A stretch of 64,000 nt of DNA, taken from Nitratireductor indicus C115. GTDB taxonomy: Bacteria; Pseudomonadota; Alphaproteobacteria; Rhizobiales; Rhizobiaceae. A program made the translations under genes and the position numbers. Below are positions 8,906-18,877 of the stretch, one piece after another; position 1 is the first letter of the stretch, and the number at the start of each line of letters is the position of its first letter. The notes beneath the pieces were generated by a model. That model was not told where the DNA came from, ran no database searches, and saw nothing but the letters and a program-made list of their open reading frames with translations. Location of the stretch: contig NZ_AMSI01000011.1 of assembly GCF_000300515.1 (NCBI RefSeq), forward strand, positions 62,001 through 126,000, in the 5' to 3' direction.

Positions 8906-9469
8906 TTAGCCCCGCGCAATGATTTCCTCGCCCTCGATCATCACCCTCACACCAAGGCTGCCGCATTTGCGACGCGCCAGAAAGCGCGGACGACGGGTCC
9001 GGCCGGGGCGGCCCTGACGGCGATCGTGCGGCGCAGCGGCCTTCACTTCGCCAATCGTGTCCTCCAACGGATAGGCAATGCCATCCGCCTCGATCATCAA
9101 CATCGGCAGATGATAGGCCTCGGACCAGGCGCGCCAGTCAGCGGCAACATCGTCGAGGTCATCCGCCACCAGCAGAGGCACGCACAGCATCGGATCGACG
9201 TGATGCAGTTCCAGCGTCACCGTCACCTCACCGAACTCATCCTCGATGGCCCGCGCCGCAATGCCGCGAAAAGCCCGCGGCGGAAGCGCAAATGTCACCG
9301 GCAGGCCGCTGCGATTCAAAACGCGGCGCATGCGCACGCCACGCGCATCGATCGTGAAGTTCACCTCACCAAAATCGTCCAGCGAAGCATAGTTGACCGC
9401 CTGCGGGAGACGAAGCGGGTCGAGGCGCATCGCGCGTCCCGCCCAGACTGGTTTGAGCCCAATCGTCAT
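8906..9469 (-). CDS. DUF6101 family protein
   Basis: A 187-residue protein matching the rhizobial family DUF6101 from memory of its layout: an N-terminal AMRLDPLRLPQAVNYASLD segment, a central beta-rich region (VTVTLELHHVDPMLCVPLLV) and a basic, Arg-rich stretch (HDRRQGRPGRTRRPRFLARR, about 145-165) before a short C-terminal strand. No signal peptide or membrane segment. Function is unknown; the basic patch could contact nucleic acid or membranes. The stop codon is followed at once by the palindromic repeat doublet, which may act as a 3' stem-loop. Confidence 0.8.
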   Translation of the reverse strand: MTIGLKPVWAGRAMRLDPLRLPQAVNYASLDDFGEVNFTIDARGVRMRRVLNRSGLPVTFALPPRAFRGIAARAIEDEFGEVTVTLELHHVDPMLCVPLLVADDLDDVAADWRAWSEAYHLPMLMIEADGIAYPLEDTIGEVKAAAPHDRRQGRPGRTRRPRFLARRKCGSLGVRVMIEGEEIIARG

Positions 9470-9680
9470 TGTTAAGCCTTCCTGTCACTCCTGAGAGCCG
9501 GTGTTCCGGTCTCCCTCGGGCCGTTTTCGGCCTCGTTATGGGAGCTACCCTAGCGCGGGCTTGTTACCGCCGGGCTTAGAAAGTCGGTTAAATTTTGCTG
9601 ATCATCCAAGTGGTTAGCGATTTGCAACCAGGTGTAACGAGTTGGCAAGAAGCGTCGTCAAAGCGTAAATGTCGGCTAAT

Positions 9681-9711
9681 AAAAAGGCCGGCACGTCAAC
9701 CGCACCGGCCG
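9681..9711 (-). terminator. Rho-independent terminator after the FAD-linked oxidase gene
   Basis: On the minus strand GGCCGG pairs with CCGGCC across a roughly 13-base loop, followed by TTTTTATT. It lies 28 bases past the stop of the oxidase gene. Confidence 0.75.
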
Positions 9712-9738
9712 CTGGCTGCATATGCGTTTATCCGCGGG

Positions 9739-11154
9739 TCAGATGACCTTGCCCGGGTTCAGAATGCCGGCAGGATCGAATGCCTTCTTGATCCGGCGCA
9801 TCAGATCGGTGGCGATCCCGGACTGGGTTGCAAGCAGTTCGTCGCGCTTTAGCGTGCCGATCCCGTGCTCGGCGGAGAACGAGCCGCCCAGTTCGCGCAC
9901 GATGGCGTGGACTGCCTCATTCATCGGGCGGTAGAGCTTCAGATACTCTTCCTTGTCGGCCCCTTCGGGCTGAGAAACATTGTAGTGCAGATTGCCGTCG
10001 CCCATATGACCGAAACAAGCAACACGGGCGCCCGGAGATACGCCCTGGACTGCCTTGCCAGCAAGTTCGAGAAACTCCGGAATCCGGGCGACGGGAACCG
10101 AGATATCGTGCTTGATCGAGCCGCCTTCAGGTCGTTGTGCCTCCGAAAGGGATTCACGCAGATGGCGGAAGGTCGCGCTCTGGGCCTCGTTCTGCGCGAT
10201 TGCCGCATCTGTGACCAAGCCTTCCTCGAAGGCCACGGTCAGGATTTCTTCCATCAGCATCTTGGCGTCATCGTCGGAGCGGCTGGAGGAAATCTCGACC
10301 ATCACATACCAGGGGTGCTCTTCCGACAGCGGATCGACCGCACCGGGAATATGCTTGAGCGCAAAGGCGAGCGGTGTCCGTTCGATTAGTTCGAAAGCGG
10401 TCAGCGCCGAACCCGCCTTTTCATTGGCCATTTCGAAGAAGCGCAGTGCATCTTCCGGAGAAGGCAGCGCCGCCCACGCCAGTTCCCGCCCCTTGGGCAT
10501 GGGAAAGAGCTTCACGACAGCCGCCGTGATGATGCCCAGCGTACCCTCGCCACCGACGAAAAGGTCCTTCAGCTCGTAGCCTGTATTGTCCTTCTTGAGC
10601 TTGCGCAGGTCATCGAGCACCTCGCCAGTCGGCAAGACGACCTCAACGCCAAGGCAAAGATCGCGCGCCGTGCCATAGGCCAGAGCGCCCACCCCGCCGG
10701 CGTTGGAAGAGAGATTTCCGCCGATCTGGCAAGACCCCTGGGAGCCCAGCGACAAGGGAAACAGCCGGTCCTTCCCGGCCACCGCCTCCTGCAGAACCTG
10801 CAGCACGACGCCCGCCTCGACCGTCGCGGTGTTGGAAGCGACATCGATCTCCCGAATGCGGTTCAGGCGCGACAGGGACAGGACGATCTGGTTTCCGCCG
10901 CGATCGGGCATCTGGCCGCCCACGAGGCCTGTATTGCCTCCCTGCGGGACGATTTCCGTTCGCGTCTCGTTGGCCAGTTGCATGATGCGGCTGATCTCCT
11001 CGACGGAGCCCGGGCGCAGGACGAGTTTCGTGGCGCCGCCATAAAGGCCGCGTGGCTCCATGACATAGGGCTCGATCTCATTTGCATCGCGCAGGGCATG
11101 ACGCTCCCCGACGATCGCGACAAAACGGTCAAGCACTGTGGGGTCTATGGTCAT
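9739..11154 (-). CDS. FAD-linked 2-hydroxyacid dehydrogenase/oxidase (GlcD/D2HGDH-like)
   Basis: A 471-residue protein of the vanillyl-alcohol-oxidase fold. The FAD-binding domain carries IVPQGGNTGLVGGQMP (about 93-108) and GSCQIGGNLSSNAGGVGALAYG. The C-terminal cap has the metal-binding stretch FGHMGDGNLHYNVSQPEG and ends with SAEHGIGTLKRDEL. This is the family of glycolate oxidase GlcD, D-lactate dehydrogenase and D-2-hydroxyglutarate dehydrogenase; the single-chain form without GlcE/F neighbours favours D-2-hydroxyacid dehydrogenase. It starts 18 bases after the Sua5 gene and is probably co-transcribed with it. Confidence 0.88.
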   Translation of the reverse strand: MTIDPTVLDRFVAIVGERHALRDANEIEPYVMEPRGLYGGATKLVLRPGSVEEISRIMQLANETRTEIVPQGGNTGLVGGQMPDRGGNQIVLSLSRLNRIREIDVASNTATVEAGVVLQVLQEAVAGKDRLFPLSLGSQGSCQIGGNLSSNAGGVGALAYGTARDLCLGVEVVLPTGEVLDDLRKLKKDNTGYELKDLFVGGEGTLGIITAAVVKLFPMPKGRELAWAALPSPEDALRFFEMANEKAGSALTAFELIERTPLAFALKHIPGAVDPLSEEHPWYVMVEISSSRSDDDAKMLMEEILTVAFEEGLVTDAAIAQNEAQSATFRHLRESLSEAQRPEGGSIKHDISVPVARIPEFLELAGKAVQGVSPGARVACFGHMGDGNLHYNVSQPEGADKEEYLKLYRPMNEAVHAIVRELGGSFSAEHGIGTLKRDELLATQSGIATDLMRRIKKAFDPAGILNPGKVI

Positions 11155-11172
11155 GGCAGGTTCGGCCTCGGT

Positions 11173-12129
11173 TCAGCTATCACGGGGCGCGGCGGCACGC
11201 GCCAGGCGGTCGTTGATTGCTTCACCCAATCCACTCTCTGGAACGGGTTCGGCGGCGATGGTTCCAGCCCCGGAGCGATCGAGCTCCAAGAGATGGGAGA
11301 AAAGATTGGCAGCGGCTTCACGCAGGTCCCCCGTTTCGGAAAGATTGCGCATAGCGACTGCCTTTTCAGCGCCTGAAATGCGCCTGGGACCAAAGGCGAG
11401 CAACGCCTCCCCCGCCGCCACCTCACCCGCATTCAGGCGCAGATTGGCGTTCGGCGCATAATGGGAGGCCAGCATGCCCGGCGCTTCGATGGATTTTGCG
11501 CCGCGCGTCAGCCGGACACCTGCTGCGGCCTCTATATCCTCGGCCGCCACGCCACCCGGGCGCAAAAGGGTCAACCCATTCCCGTCAACCTTCACGATTG
11601 TGGATTCCACGCCCACCGGCGTTGCACCCGCATCGACGATCAGCTCGATGCGTGAACCAAGATCGGCATCGACGGCCTCAGCGGTCGTCGTGCTCACCCG
11701 ACCGGAGGAATTGGCGCTGGGCGCTGCCACCGGACGGCCAAGCTCAGCGATGGCCCTTGCGCAGAAACCGCGCGGCCAGCGAAGCGCAATGGTGTCGAGG
11801 CCCGCCGTTACAAGGGGGCTGACACCCGATTGCGGTTTTTGCGGCAGCACCATGGTCAGGGGTCCCGGCCAGAAGGCCTCGGCAAGACGGCGTGCGAGGG
11901 CGTTGAACTCGGCAAAACGCTCGGCCATTGCCATGTCGCAGACATGGGCGATCAGCGGGTTGAAGCGAGGCCGGCCCTTGGTTTCGTAAATCCGGGCGAC
12001 GGCTTCGCCATTCGTCGCATCGGCGGCGAGCCCATAGACAGTCTCCGTCGGCATGGCCACCACAGCGCCCGCATCGAGAAGTGCGACGGCGCGCGGCAGG
12101 GCATCGCTCTCCGGCAGGATTTCAGCCAA
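11173..12129 (-). CDS. L-threonylcarbamoyladenylate synthase, Sua5 form
   Basis: Makes threonylcarbamoyl-AMP from threonine, bicarbonate and ATP for the t6A modification at position 37 of ANN-decoding tRNAs. The 318 residues contain the YrdC domain (VVAMPTETVYGLAADATN near 30-47, KGRPRFNPLIAHV, and PSANSSGRVSTTTAEAV) followed by the C-terminal Sua5 domain (APGMLASHYAPNANLRL), so this is the long Sua5 form rather than short TsaC. The predicted start is a TTG at 12129 (TTG GCT GAA) with GAGG about 8 bases upstream. It is followed by the FAD oxidase gene. Confidence 0.93.
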   Translation of the reverse strand: MAEILPESDALPRAVALLDAGAVVAMPTETVYGLAADATNGEAVARIYETKGRPRFNPLIAHVCDMAMAERFAEFNALARRLAEAFWPGPLTMVLPQKPQSGVSPLVTAGLDTIALRWPRGFCARAIAELGRPVAAPSANSSGRVSTTTAEAVDADLGSRIELIVDAGATPVGVESTIVKVDGNGLTLLRPGGVAAEDIEAAAGVRLTRGAKSIEAPGMLASHYAPNANLRLNAGEVAAGEALLAFGPRRISGAEKAVAMRNLSETGDLREAAANLFSHLLELDRSGAGTIAAEPVPESGLGEAINDRLARAAAPRDS

Positions 12130-12396
12130 GGGAATATCCTCACAATTCGCGCATGTTGCCTATCGCGCACCGCGCGTGAGAGCAAGCTTCAAGAAGCCGC
12201 GAAAGAGCGCAAAAATCCCCCGCTGCCCGAATTCGGCGGCAAAACACACCCAATGGGCACCTTAACAGGCAAATTCCCTGCAATCCGATTAGCCGCGTCA
12301 CCCATTTGTTAAGGCCTTGGGTGTTAAGCTAGAGGTCATAACGACCGTGCCATGCCCCTGAAAAATGGTCGATCACCCGGATCAGGGAACACCGGA

Positions 12397-12843
12397 ATGA
12401 CGCGATTTTACCATGCCATTCCCTTGCTGCTGCTTGTCACGGTCAAGGCTTCCGCTCATGAAACTTCCATCCAGCAACTGGAATGGAATCAGGCCGAAGA
12501 AGGCCTTCCCTACGCGATACTTGCGCCCTCGATCGTTGCGGCCCACGAAACGCAGCCTAGCGACATGACACCTTCGATCCTTGCCCGGGGACGGCCAGGA
12601 GAGATTACAGAAGCAATTTCGTTGCGCCACCGGCACCTGCCCGCCTTTCTCCCGGCCCTCATTCGCGGGGGCGTCGTGACGAAAAGCAGCACGCCGGCCC
12701 TTGCGCAAATGCCGGCTGCCAAGCCCAAGGCCGCGAGCAAGACCGGTTCGAAATCGGGCAAGGAAAAGGATGACAAGGAAGTCGCCGAAGATGCGAACAC
12801 CGCCGGCAAAAAGCCGATGCGGCCAGCCGGCGTCCAGCGATAA
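12397..12843 (+). CDS. Hypothetical secreted protein with basic, low-complexity C-terminus
   Basis: I do not recognise this 148-codon gene. From the ATG at 12397 it has a good signal peptide (MTRFYHAIPLLLLVTVKASA, then HE). A central segment of no recognisable fold follows, then a Lys/Ala/Ser-rich tail (AKPKAASKTGSKSGKEKDDK) typical of disordered cell-envelope regions. The 54-base upstream frame extension lacks a signal peptide. Competing frames on the minus strand here look like shadows. Its stop codon is followed by a pair of palindromic repeats. Confidence 0.5.
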   Translation: MTRFYHAIPLLLLVTVKASAHETSIQQLEWNQAEEGLPYAILAPSIVAAHETQPSDMTPSILARGRPGEITEAISLRHRHLPAFLPALIRGGVVTKSSTPALAQMPAAKPKAASKTGSKSGKEKDDKEVAEDANTAGKKPMRPAGVQR

Positions 12844-12845
12844 TG

Positions 12846-12889
12846 GCCGGTCCATCCGGCGTTCAGTGATATTCGCCGGTCCATCCGGC
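12846..12889. repeat. Pair of 15-bp palindromes 29 bp apart
   Basis: GCCGGTCCATCCGGC occurs at 12846-12860 and again at 12875-12889, with arms GCCGG/CCGGC. The intervening bases partly repeat the end of the preceding gene (GTCCAGCGATA versus GTTCAGTGATA), suggesting tandem duplication of a roughly 29-bp unit. It lies between convergent genes and may act as a terminator-like structure. Confidence 0.65.
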
Positions 12890-12926
12890 CTGCCGCCAAT
12901 GCGGCAAAACCGGACCTATTTCGAAA

Positions 12927-15041
12927 TCAGCCGCTGATACGCGAGAAATCCGCCACCTGCGCGGTGGCATGACGGATGCGGGCAAGCAATGCAAGACGGT
13001 TTGCGCGAACCGTCAGGTCGTCGGCATTGACCATCACGCCATCCAGGAAGGCATCGATGGGCTGGCGCAGTTGCGACAGGTAGGACAGGGCCTTGACGAA
13101 ATCCTTGGCGGCAATCGCCTGACCGGCAAAGTTCTCGGCTTCTTCCAGACTGTCGAACAGAGCGCGTTCCTCATCGCTTTCGAACAGCTTTGCATCGACT
13201 GCGGCTGCGATCTTCGTGCCCTTCTTCTCCGCATCGGCAACGATGTTTGCGGCCCGCTTCGTGCCGGCCAGAAGATTTTCGCCATCGGTCGTGGCAAGAA
13301 ACTCCGACAAGGCATCGACACGGCTCACGATCAACAGAAGATCGTCGGAATCCGAGGAAATCACCGCATCGATCAGATCGTAGCGCGCGCCCTGATCGCG
13401 CAGATAGACTTTCAACCGGTCATGGAAGAAGGACAGCAGGTCCTCATCGGCCCACCGTGACAGGCTGAGCGCGACCTTGTTCTCGATCACGATGCGGATC
13501 ACGCCAAGAGCCGCACGGCGCAGCGCATAGGGATCCTTCGAGCCCGTGGGCTTTTCATCGATGCGCCAGAACCCCGCCAGCATGTCGAGCTTGTCTGCGA
13601 GCGCCACGGCGATTGCCACCGGCTCGGTCGGCACCGCATCGTTGGGACCCTGCGGCTTGTAATGCTCCTCGATGGCAGCTGCCACAGCATGATGCTCGCC
13701 CTGCAGGCTTGCATATTTACGGCCCATGAAGCCCTGAAGCTCGGGGAATTCACCCACCACTTCGGTCTGGAGGTCGGCCTTGGCGAGGTGCGCCGCCCGC
13801 TCGGCAAGCCGGGGATCGGCTCCGACCATCGGCGCCAGCGCCTTGGCGAGACCTGAAATGCGGGCCACGCGCTCGCCTTGCGAGCCGAGCTTGGCGTGGA
13901 AGGTCACGCCCAGATGGTCGAGCCTCGCCATGCGCTGGTCGAGCGGTTTTGCGAGGTCGAGACCGAATTTTTGCGCCGAGGCCGAGAGCTTGCCAAGGTC
14001 CGGCAGGTCTGCCTGATCGGTCTTCCAGAAATACAGGGCATCCGAAAGGCGCGCGCGCACCACCTTGCCATTGCCATAGGCAATTTCCCTGCCGCCGTCG
14101 GTGGCCTCGATATTGGCCGTGATGACGAAACGGTTAGAGAGCTTTTCCGCCTCGCCCTGCGGGCGGCAGACAAAGCATTTCTGGTTGGCGCGGATCGTCA
14201 GCCGGATCACCTCCGGGGGGATCGACAGATAGTCTTCCTCGAATTCCCCGAGCAGCACGACGGGCCATTCGACGAGGCCTGAAACCTCTTCCAGAAGCCC
14301 CTCATCTTCCACGAGCTCGAGGCCGTTTGCAAAGGCCAGATTGCGCGCGTCATCCAGGATGATGCGCTTGCGGCGGTCGGGATCGAGGACCACGCGGGCG
14401 GCTTCAAGTTTCTCGGAATAGTCCTCGAAACGGCGCACGGCGATGGCCTCGGGCGCATGGAAGCGGTGGCCATAGGTGATATTGCCCGACCGGATGCCGT
14501 CGATCTCGAAATCGACCACAACCGGTTCTTCCGTCTCAGGGCCGAAGGTGCACAGGATGGATTGCAGCGGACGCACCCAGCGCAGACTGCCGGGCTTTGC
14601 CGAAGCCGCACCCCAGCGCATGGATTTGGGCCAGGGAAAGCCGCGAATGATGCCCGGCATGATTTCGGCGACGATTTCCTCGGCCGCACGGCCCTTCTTC
14701 GCGATCACGGCGACGTAGAAGTCGCCCTTCTTCGGATCGGTCTGGACCTCGGCTTCCTCGATCGAGGAAAGCCCGGCGCCGCGGAGAAAGCCTTCGATTG
14801 CCTTTTCAGGAGCATCAGTGCGCGGACCCTTGCGCTCTTCGCGCACGTCGCGCGAGCGGGCCGTGACACCACGAATGTCAAGCGCCAGGCGGCGCGGCGT
14901 CCAGTATTCCGTGGCGGCCTCATAGGTGAGACCGGCTTCCACCAGACCATCGGTCACAAGCTTCTTCAGATCGCCGGCAGCCTTGCGCTGCATGCGGGCC
15001 GGGATTTCCTCAGAGCGGAGTTCGAGAAGCAGGTCGGGCAT
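12927..15041 (-). CDS. glyS: Glycyl-tRNA synthetase beta subunit
   Basis: The beta subunit of the bacterial alpha2-beta2 glycyl-tRNA synthetase; it recognises tRNA-Gly and contributes the anticodon-binding domain. The 704 residues begin [18 protein letters not shown], the standard opening, and include [50 protein letters not shown] and [11 protein letters not shown]. The C-terminal DALR-type helical domain ends with [11 protein letters not shown]. It lies downstream of glyQ in the same orientation, separated by an unusually long 400-bp gap. Confidence 0.97.
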   Translation of the reverse strand: MPDLLLELRSEEIPARMQRKAAGDLKKLVTDGLVEAGLTYEAATEYWTPRRLALDIRGVTARSRDVREERKGPRTDAPEKAIEGFLRGAGLSSIEEAEVQTDPKKGDFYVAVIAKKGRAAEEIVAEIMPGIIRGFPWPKSMRWGAASAKPGSLRWVRPLQSILCTFGPETEEPVVVDFEIDGIRSGNITYGHRFHAPEAIAVRRFEDYSEKLEAARVVLDPDRRKRIILDDARNLAFANGLELVEDEGLLEEVSGLVEWPVVLLGEFEEDYLSIPPEVIRLTIRANQKCFVCRPQGEAEKLSNRFVITANIEATDGGREIAYGNGKVVRARLSDALYFWKTDQADLPDLGKLSASAQKFGLDLAKPLDQRMARLDHLGVTFHAKLGSQGERVARISGLAKALAPMVGADPRLAERAAHLAKADLQTEVVGEFPELQGFMGRKYASLQGEHHAVAAAIEEHYKPQGPNDAVPTEPVAIAVALADKLDMLAGFWRIDEKPTGSKDPYALRRAALGVIRIVIENKVALSLSRWADEDLLSFFHDRLKVYLRDQGARYDLIDAVISSDSDDLLLIVSRVDALSEFLATTDGENLLAGTKRAANIVADAEKKGTKIAAAVDAKLFESDEERALFDSLEEAENFAGQAIAAKDFVKALSYLSQLRQPIDAFLDGVMVNADDLTVRANRLALLARIRHATAQVADFSRISG

Positions 15042-15442
15042 TGGGGGTCTCTGGATTCAGACTGGATGCGGCTCGGCAATAGCAACTCCTCAACGCAATG
15101 TCACCCTTCCCCCACCTTCCGTCCGACGGCGCAACGAAGTTTTTGGCCACAAGTCCTCCGTGAACGGCCAACTGAGCGCAAAACACGGCGATGAACCAAA
15201 TCGCGCGTCAGGGCGACCAATGTTTCAGAGAAACCGATTTCGCCGGAATGACGACCATGACCACCGCGACGACATTGCTGCACATGATAGCGCTCAGCGC
15301 CTGCCTGACGATCCAGGCGGTACCGGGAGCCGGCGAGCGCCCCTCCGGCATAAGGCGCGCGTTGCAAACAATAGACAAGCAGAGCCCTTTGCAGGCACCG
15401 CCGTTCAAGGGCGGTGCAACTCTTGCCCATTCGTAACGATGC
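15042..15442. other. 400-bp gap between glyQ and glyS, no convincing gene
   Basis: Most alphaproteobacteria have glyQ and glyS close together. Here 400 bases intervene. The best plus-strand frame (ATG at 15248, 62 codons) begins MTTMTTATTLLHMIALSACL, weakly signal-like, but has no clear ribosome site. Minus-strand frames of 87 and 109 codons look random. A stem-loop is present at 15395. Confidence 0.45.
15395..15417. other. Stem-loop downstream of glyQ
   Basis: GCACCGCC and GGCGGTGC form a perfect 8-bp stem with a 7-base loop, 26 bases past the glyQ stop codon. No T-run follows on the minus strand, so it is more likely an mRNA-end or processing structure than a full terminator. Confidence 0.5.
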
Positions 15443-16405
15443 TCAGGCCGCCTCGGCCTGTCCTGCGCCACCTGCCTCGGTCAGAAGGAAAGCCTCTCCG
15501 CACGCCTTCGCCAGATCGCGCACCTTCAGGATATAGCCTTGCCGCTCGGTGACGGAGATCACGCCGCGCGCATCGAGCAGGTTGAAGACATGGCTGGCCT
15601 TGATGCACTGGTCATAGGCGGGGAAGACGCATTTGTGCAGGCGCTGGTTGTCGGAATCACCGGGAGCACCGGCTTCCAGCAGCGCGCGGCATTCGGCTTC
15701 GGCATCCTTGAAATGCTGGAACAGAAGATCAGTGTTCGCATATTCGAAGTTGAAGCGGGAATATTCCTGCTCGGCCTGCAGGAACACATCGCCATAGGTC
15801 ACCTTGGCATCGCCCTCCAGGCCGTTGAAATTCAGGTCATAGACATTGTCGACACCCTGCACATACATGGCCAAGCGTTCCAGACCATAGGTCAGCTCGC
15901 CCGAAACCGGCGCGCATTCGATGCCACAGACCTGCTGGAAATAGGTGAACTGCGAAACCTCCATGCCGTCGCACCAGCACTCCCAGCCAAGCCCCCATGC
16001 ACCAAGCGTCGGGCTTTCCCAGTCATCTTCCACAAACCGCACGTCATGGACGGACATGTCGAGACCGATGGCCTGGAGCGAGCCGAGATAAAGCTCCTGC
16101 AGGTTGGACGGGTTCGGCTTCAGGATGACCTGATATTGATAGTAGTGCTGGAGACGGTTCGGGTTCTCGCCATAGCGGCCGTCCTTCGGCCGGCGGGAAG
16201 GCTGCACATAGGCGGCGTTCCAGGGCTTGGGCCCCAGCGAGCGCAAGGTGGTGGCCGGATGGAAAGTTCCCGCTCCGACTTCCATGTCGTAGGGCTGCAG
16301 AATGACACAGCCCTGCGAGGCCCAATAATTGTGCAGGGTCAGGATAAGGCCCTGAAACGAGCGGGTCGGATGGGTGATCGGCAGATCGGTGCTGGGCGCA
16401 GTCAC
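15443..16405 (-). CDS. glyQ: Glycyl-tRNA synthetase alpha subunit
   Basis: The catalytic class II core of glycyl-tRNA synthetase, forming Gly-AMP and charging tRNA-Gly together with GlyS. The 320 residues show [60 protein letters not shown] and [19 protein letters not shown], all hallmarks of GlyQ. The start is a GTG at 16405 with GGAG 7 bases upstream. It is transcribed towards glyS. Confidence 0.97.
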   Translation of the reverse strand: MTAPSTDLPITHPTRSFQGLILTLHNYWASQGCVILQPYDMEVGAGTFHPATTLRSLGPKPWNAAYVQPSRRPKDGRYGENPNRLQHYYQYQVILKPNPSNLQELYLGSLQAIGLDMSVHDVRFVEDDWESPTLGAWGLGWECWCDGMEVSQFTYFQQVCGIECAPVSGELTYGLERLAMYVQGVDNVYDLNFNGLEGDAKVTYGDVFLQAEQEYSRFNFEYANTDLLFQHFKDAEAECRALLEAGAPGDSDNQRLHKCVFPAYDQCIKASHVFNLLDARGVISVTERQGYILKVRDLAKACGEAFLLTEAGGAGQAEAA

Positions 16406-16461
16406 AATGCTTCTCCGGGTCGATGCCGGCCCGTCCTATTGCGCCAACGGAAAGGCGTCAA

Positions 16462-16494
16462 GAAATAAGGCTCCGGAACGCGCGCTCCGGAGCC
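16462..16494 (-). terminator. Rho-independent terminator after the TPR-LysM gene
   Basis: On the minus strand GGCTCCGGA pairs with TCCGGAGCC around an 8-base loop, followed by TTATTTCTT. It is 38 bases downstream of the stop at 16533. Confidence 0.8.
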
Positions 16495-16532
16495 TCGATG
16501 TCCTTGTGTCCTTGCCTTATATGGCGACCCCT

Positions 16533-18650
16533 TTATCGCGGCAGTCGGATTTCCATGCCCGAGCGCAAAAGGTCCGGATTGCGTTTGAGAGCGGGGTTCA
16601 GAGAAAGGATTTCACGGAAGCGCTCTCCATCGCCAAGCTGCTCCGCTGCAATCGACCAGAGCGTATCGCCGCGTTTGACCACATAGGCGTCCTGCATGTC
16701 GCCCGGAGCCGAAGCCTCACTCTTGTCTTCCAGCTGAGCAGGAGCTGGAGCAGGCTCTTCCTTCGGCGCTGCTTCAGGTTCAGGTTCCGCCTGCGTTTCG
16801 GGTTTGGCTGGAACCGCCGCCGGATCGGGAGCTTCGGGCTGAGCCTGAGGTGCGCCATTGGAGGCATCGTTCTTCACTTCAGGCGTTACGCCGGCTTCGG
16901 CGATCTTGCGCGGCTCCTCGTCTGGCAAGCCTTCCTTCAGCTTCGTCTCCACCTCGGCCAGAAGATCAGGCTCCGGATCGAGATCGCGCGCGTGCGACCA
17001 TTGGAAGGTCGCTTCCAGCTTGCGCCCGGTGCGCCAATAGGCATCGCCCAGATGGTCGTTCAGGACCGGGTCCTCGGGGCGCAGCGAAACAGCACGCTCG
17101 AGTTCGCGCGAGGCCTCCTCATAATTGCCGAGCCGGTAATACGCCCAACCGAGGGAATCGACGATGTATCCGTCGTTCGGGCGCAGCTCCACCGCCCTGC
17201 GGATCAGCTCCATCCCCTCCTTCAGGTTCATATCCATGTCGACCCAGGAATAGCCGAGATAATTCAGCACCTGGGGCTGGTCGGGATAAAGCTCCAACGC
17301 CTTATGGAAATTAGGTTCAGCCTTATCCCACTCCTTCAGCCGCTCGTAGGCGATGCCGCGCTGGTAGAAGACCTGATAGTCCTCGCGTTGCGGATCATCC
17401 AGCTTCTCGGCAGCCCGGTCGTAGACCTTGGCGGCGGAAGCGAAATCCTTCTGCACCGCATAGACCCGGCCAAGCGCGAGATAGGCCCGCATGTCGTCGG
17501 GCTCCTTCTTGATCGCTTCATCGAGGAAGGACGCCGCCTCCGTGTGGCGGTCGAGATCGGCAAGGTTGAGACCGGTCTGGAGCTCCGCGAGGCGGCGCCA
17601 CGGAGACCCCGGCTTGATGCGCTTGTAGAGCTCAATCGCCTTCTCCGGCTCACCCTGCTGTTCGGCAACGGAGGCAAGCTGGATAACCGTGTCGTCGCTG
17701 TCGGGATTCAGTGCCAGCGCATAGTTCAGATAGAGCTTTACGAAAGGCTCGCCACCGCCTCTGTTCAGAGCAGTCGCGATGTTGAGCAGGATTTCGGCAG
17801 CGCCTTCGCGAACGCCGGAAACCGGCATCTCGACCTTCTCACCGGCATTGATCTTTTCGCGAAGCATGAGCGTTGCCGCGCGACCGGTGATGAATTTTTC
17901 GGCATCGTCCAGGGTTTCGAGGGCTTCGTCCTTCTCGCCCTGCCCAGCGAGCCAGGCGGCATAGACCTCCGCGGCCCGCATATAGGTGTCAGGTGCCGCA
18001 GAGGCCGCACCAGGCACAGTGATGATAGCATCGAACGCATCGCGCACCCGCGCATCGTCATCCTTCTGGATCGCAATGAGGCCGCGATGATAATTCAGAA
18101 ACAGCGAATACCAGTCGGGGCCTTCAAGCGTATCGAGATCGTCGAGTGCCTCATCGGGCTCACCCTGCCCCACCTTGGCCCAGCTCGTCATGACCACGGT
18201 TATCAGCTTGTCGAGATCCGATTCCAGAACGAGCTGCAACCAACCCTCGGCATCGACATATTTCTCCTTGCGCAATGCATCCACGGCAAGGCCCAGGCGC
18301 GAGAAGCGCTCCACCTCGGGCACCGCCTTCAGGGATTCCGCATAGGGAAGGGATTCATCAAACCGGCCTTCCGCAATCAGCGTCAGCAGAAGGCTCTGGC
18401 GAATGGTCTGGTTGTCGGGCTGATAACCGAGCGCGCGCTTGTAAAAATCGATGGCGCTGGCAAGATCGTTGTCGGCTTCCGCAGCACGCGCCGCCAGAAA
18501 CGCGCCGGAAAACGACGTGATCGTAACCGTTTCGGTTCCGCCACCAGCCTCTGCGCCACTCTCCTTGGCGAAGCCCGCGCTTGCCGAAAGAGCCAGAAGC
18601 CCCGCCAGGCCGGCGGTCGCCAGCAGTTTCGAGGTGATGCGCCTTCTCAT
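16533..18650 (-). CDS. Periplasmic tetratricopeptide-repeat protein with C-terminal LysM domain
   Basis: A 705-residue secreted protein. Residues 1-28 are a signal peptide (LLATAGLAGLLALSASAGFA). A long array of TPR units follows to about 560; the clearest are in YLALGRVYAVQKDFASAAKV, NFHKALELYPDQPQVLNYLG and SLGWAYYRLGNYEEASRELE. A Pro/Glu/Ala-rich linker (about 590-650) leads to a LysM domain (YVVKRGDTLWSIAAEQLGDG ... SGMEIRLPR, about 656-705) that should bind peptidoglycan. TPR proteins at this position in rhizobia are common; the LysM anchor suggests this one is tethered to the cell wall as a protein scaffold. Partners are unknown. Confidence 0.88.
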   Translation of the reverse strand: MRRRITSKLLATAGLAGLLALSASAGFAKESGAEAGGGTETVTITSFSGAFLAARAAEADNDLASAIDFYKRALGYQPDNQTIRQSLLLTLIAEGRFDESLPYAESLKAVPEVERFSRLGLAVDALRKEKYVDAEGWLQLVLESDLDKLITVVMTSWAKVGQGEPDEALDDLDTLEGPDWYSLFLNYHRGLIAIQKDDDARVRDAFDAIITVPGAASAAPDTYMRAAEVYAAWLAGQGEKDEALETLDDAEKFITGRAATLMLREKINAGEKVEMPVSGVREGAAEILLNIATALNRGGGEPFVKLYLNYALALNPDSDDTVIQLASVAEQQGEPEKAIELYKRIKPGSPWRRLAELQTGLNLADLDRHTEAASFLDEAIKKEPDDMRAYLALGRVYAVQKDFASAAKVYDRAAEKLDDPQREDYQVFYQRGIAYERLKEWDKAEPNFHKALELYPDQPQVLNYLGYSWVDMDMNLKEGMELIRRAVELRPNDGYIVDSLGWAYYRLGNYEEASRELERAVSLRPEDPVLNDHLGDAYWRTGRKLEATFQWSHARDLDPEPDLLAEVETKLKEGLPDEEPRKIAEAGVTPEVKNDASNGAPQAQPEAPDPAAVPAKPETQAEPEPEAAPKEEPAPAPAQLEDKSEASAPGDMQDAYVVKRGDTLWSIAAEQLGDGERFREILSLNPALKRNPDLLRSGMEIRLPR

Positions 18651-18877
18651 ATATCTTCCCGCTGCATGCTGGTCCTCGTCATTTATCCATCCGCAGAGAT
18701 TGTACGGAAAGAATCTTTTGAATTGTTTTCAGACAAGCATGGCCTTTTTGCGATGCCGCATCAATGGCGCCCCATCCGACAGGTGGGTCCGGCCCGCCGC
18801 AAAACCGATGTTTTTCAGATCGCCAAGCTCGCGCGCAAGACCAAGCTGCCGCTTGGCTACGAGAAGTTCCCGGGTCA

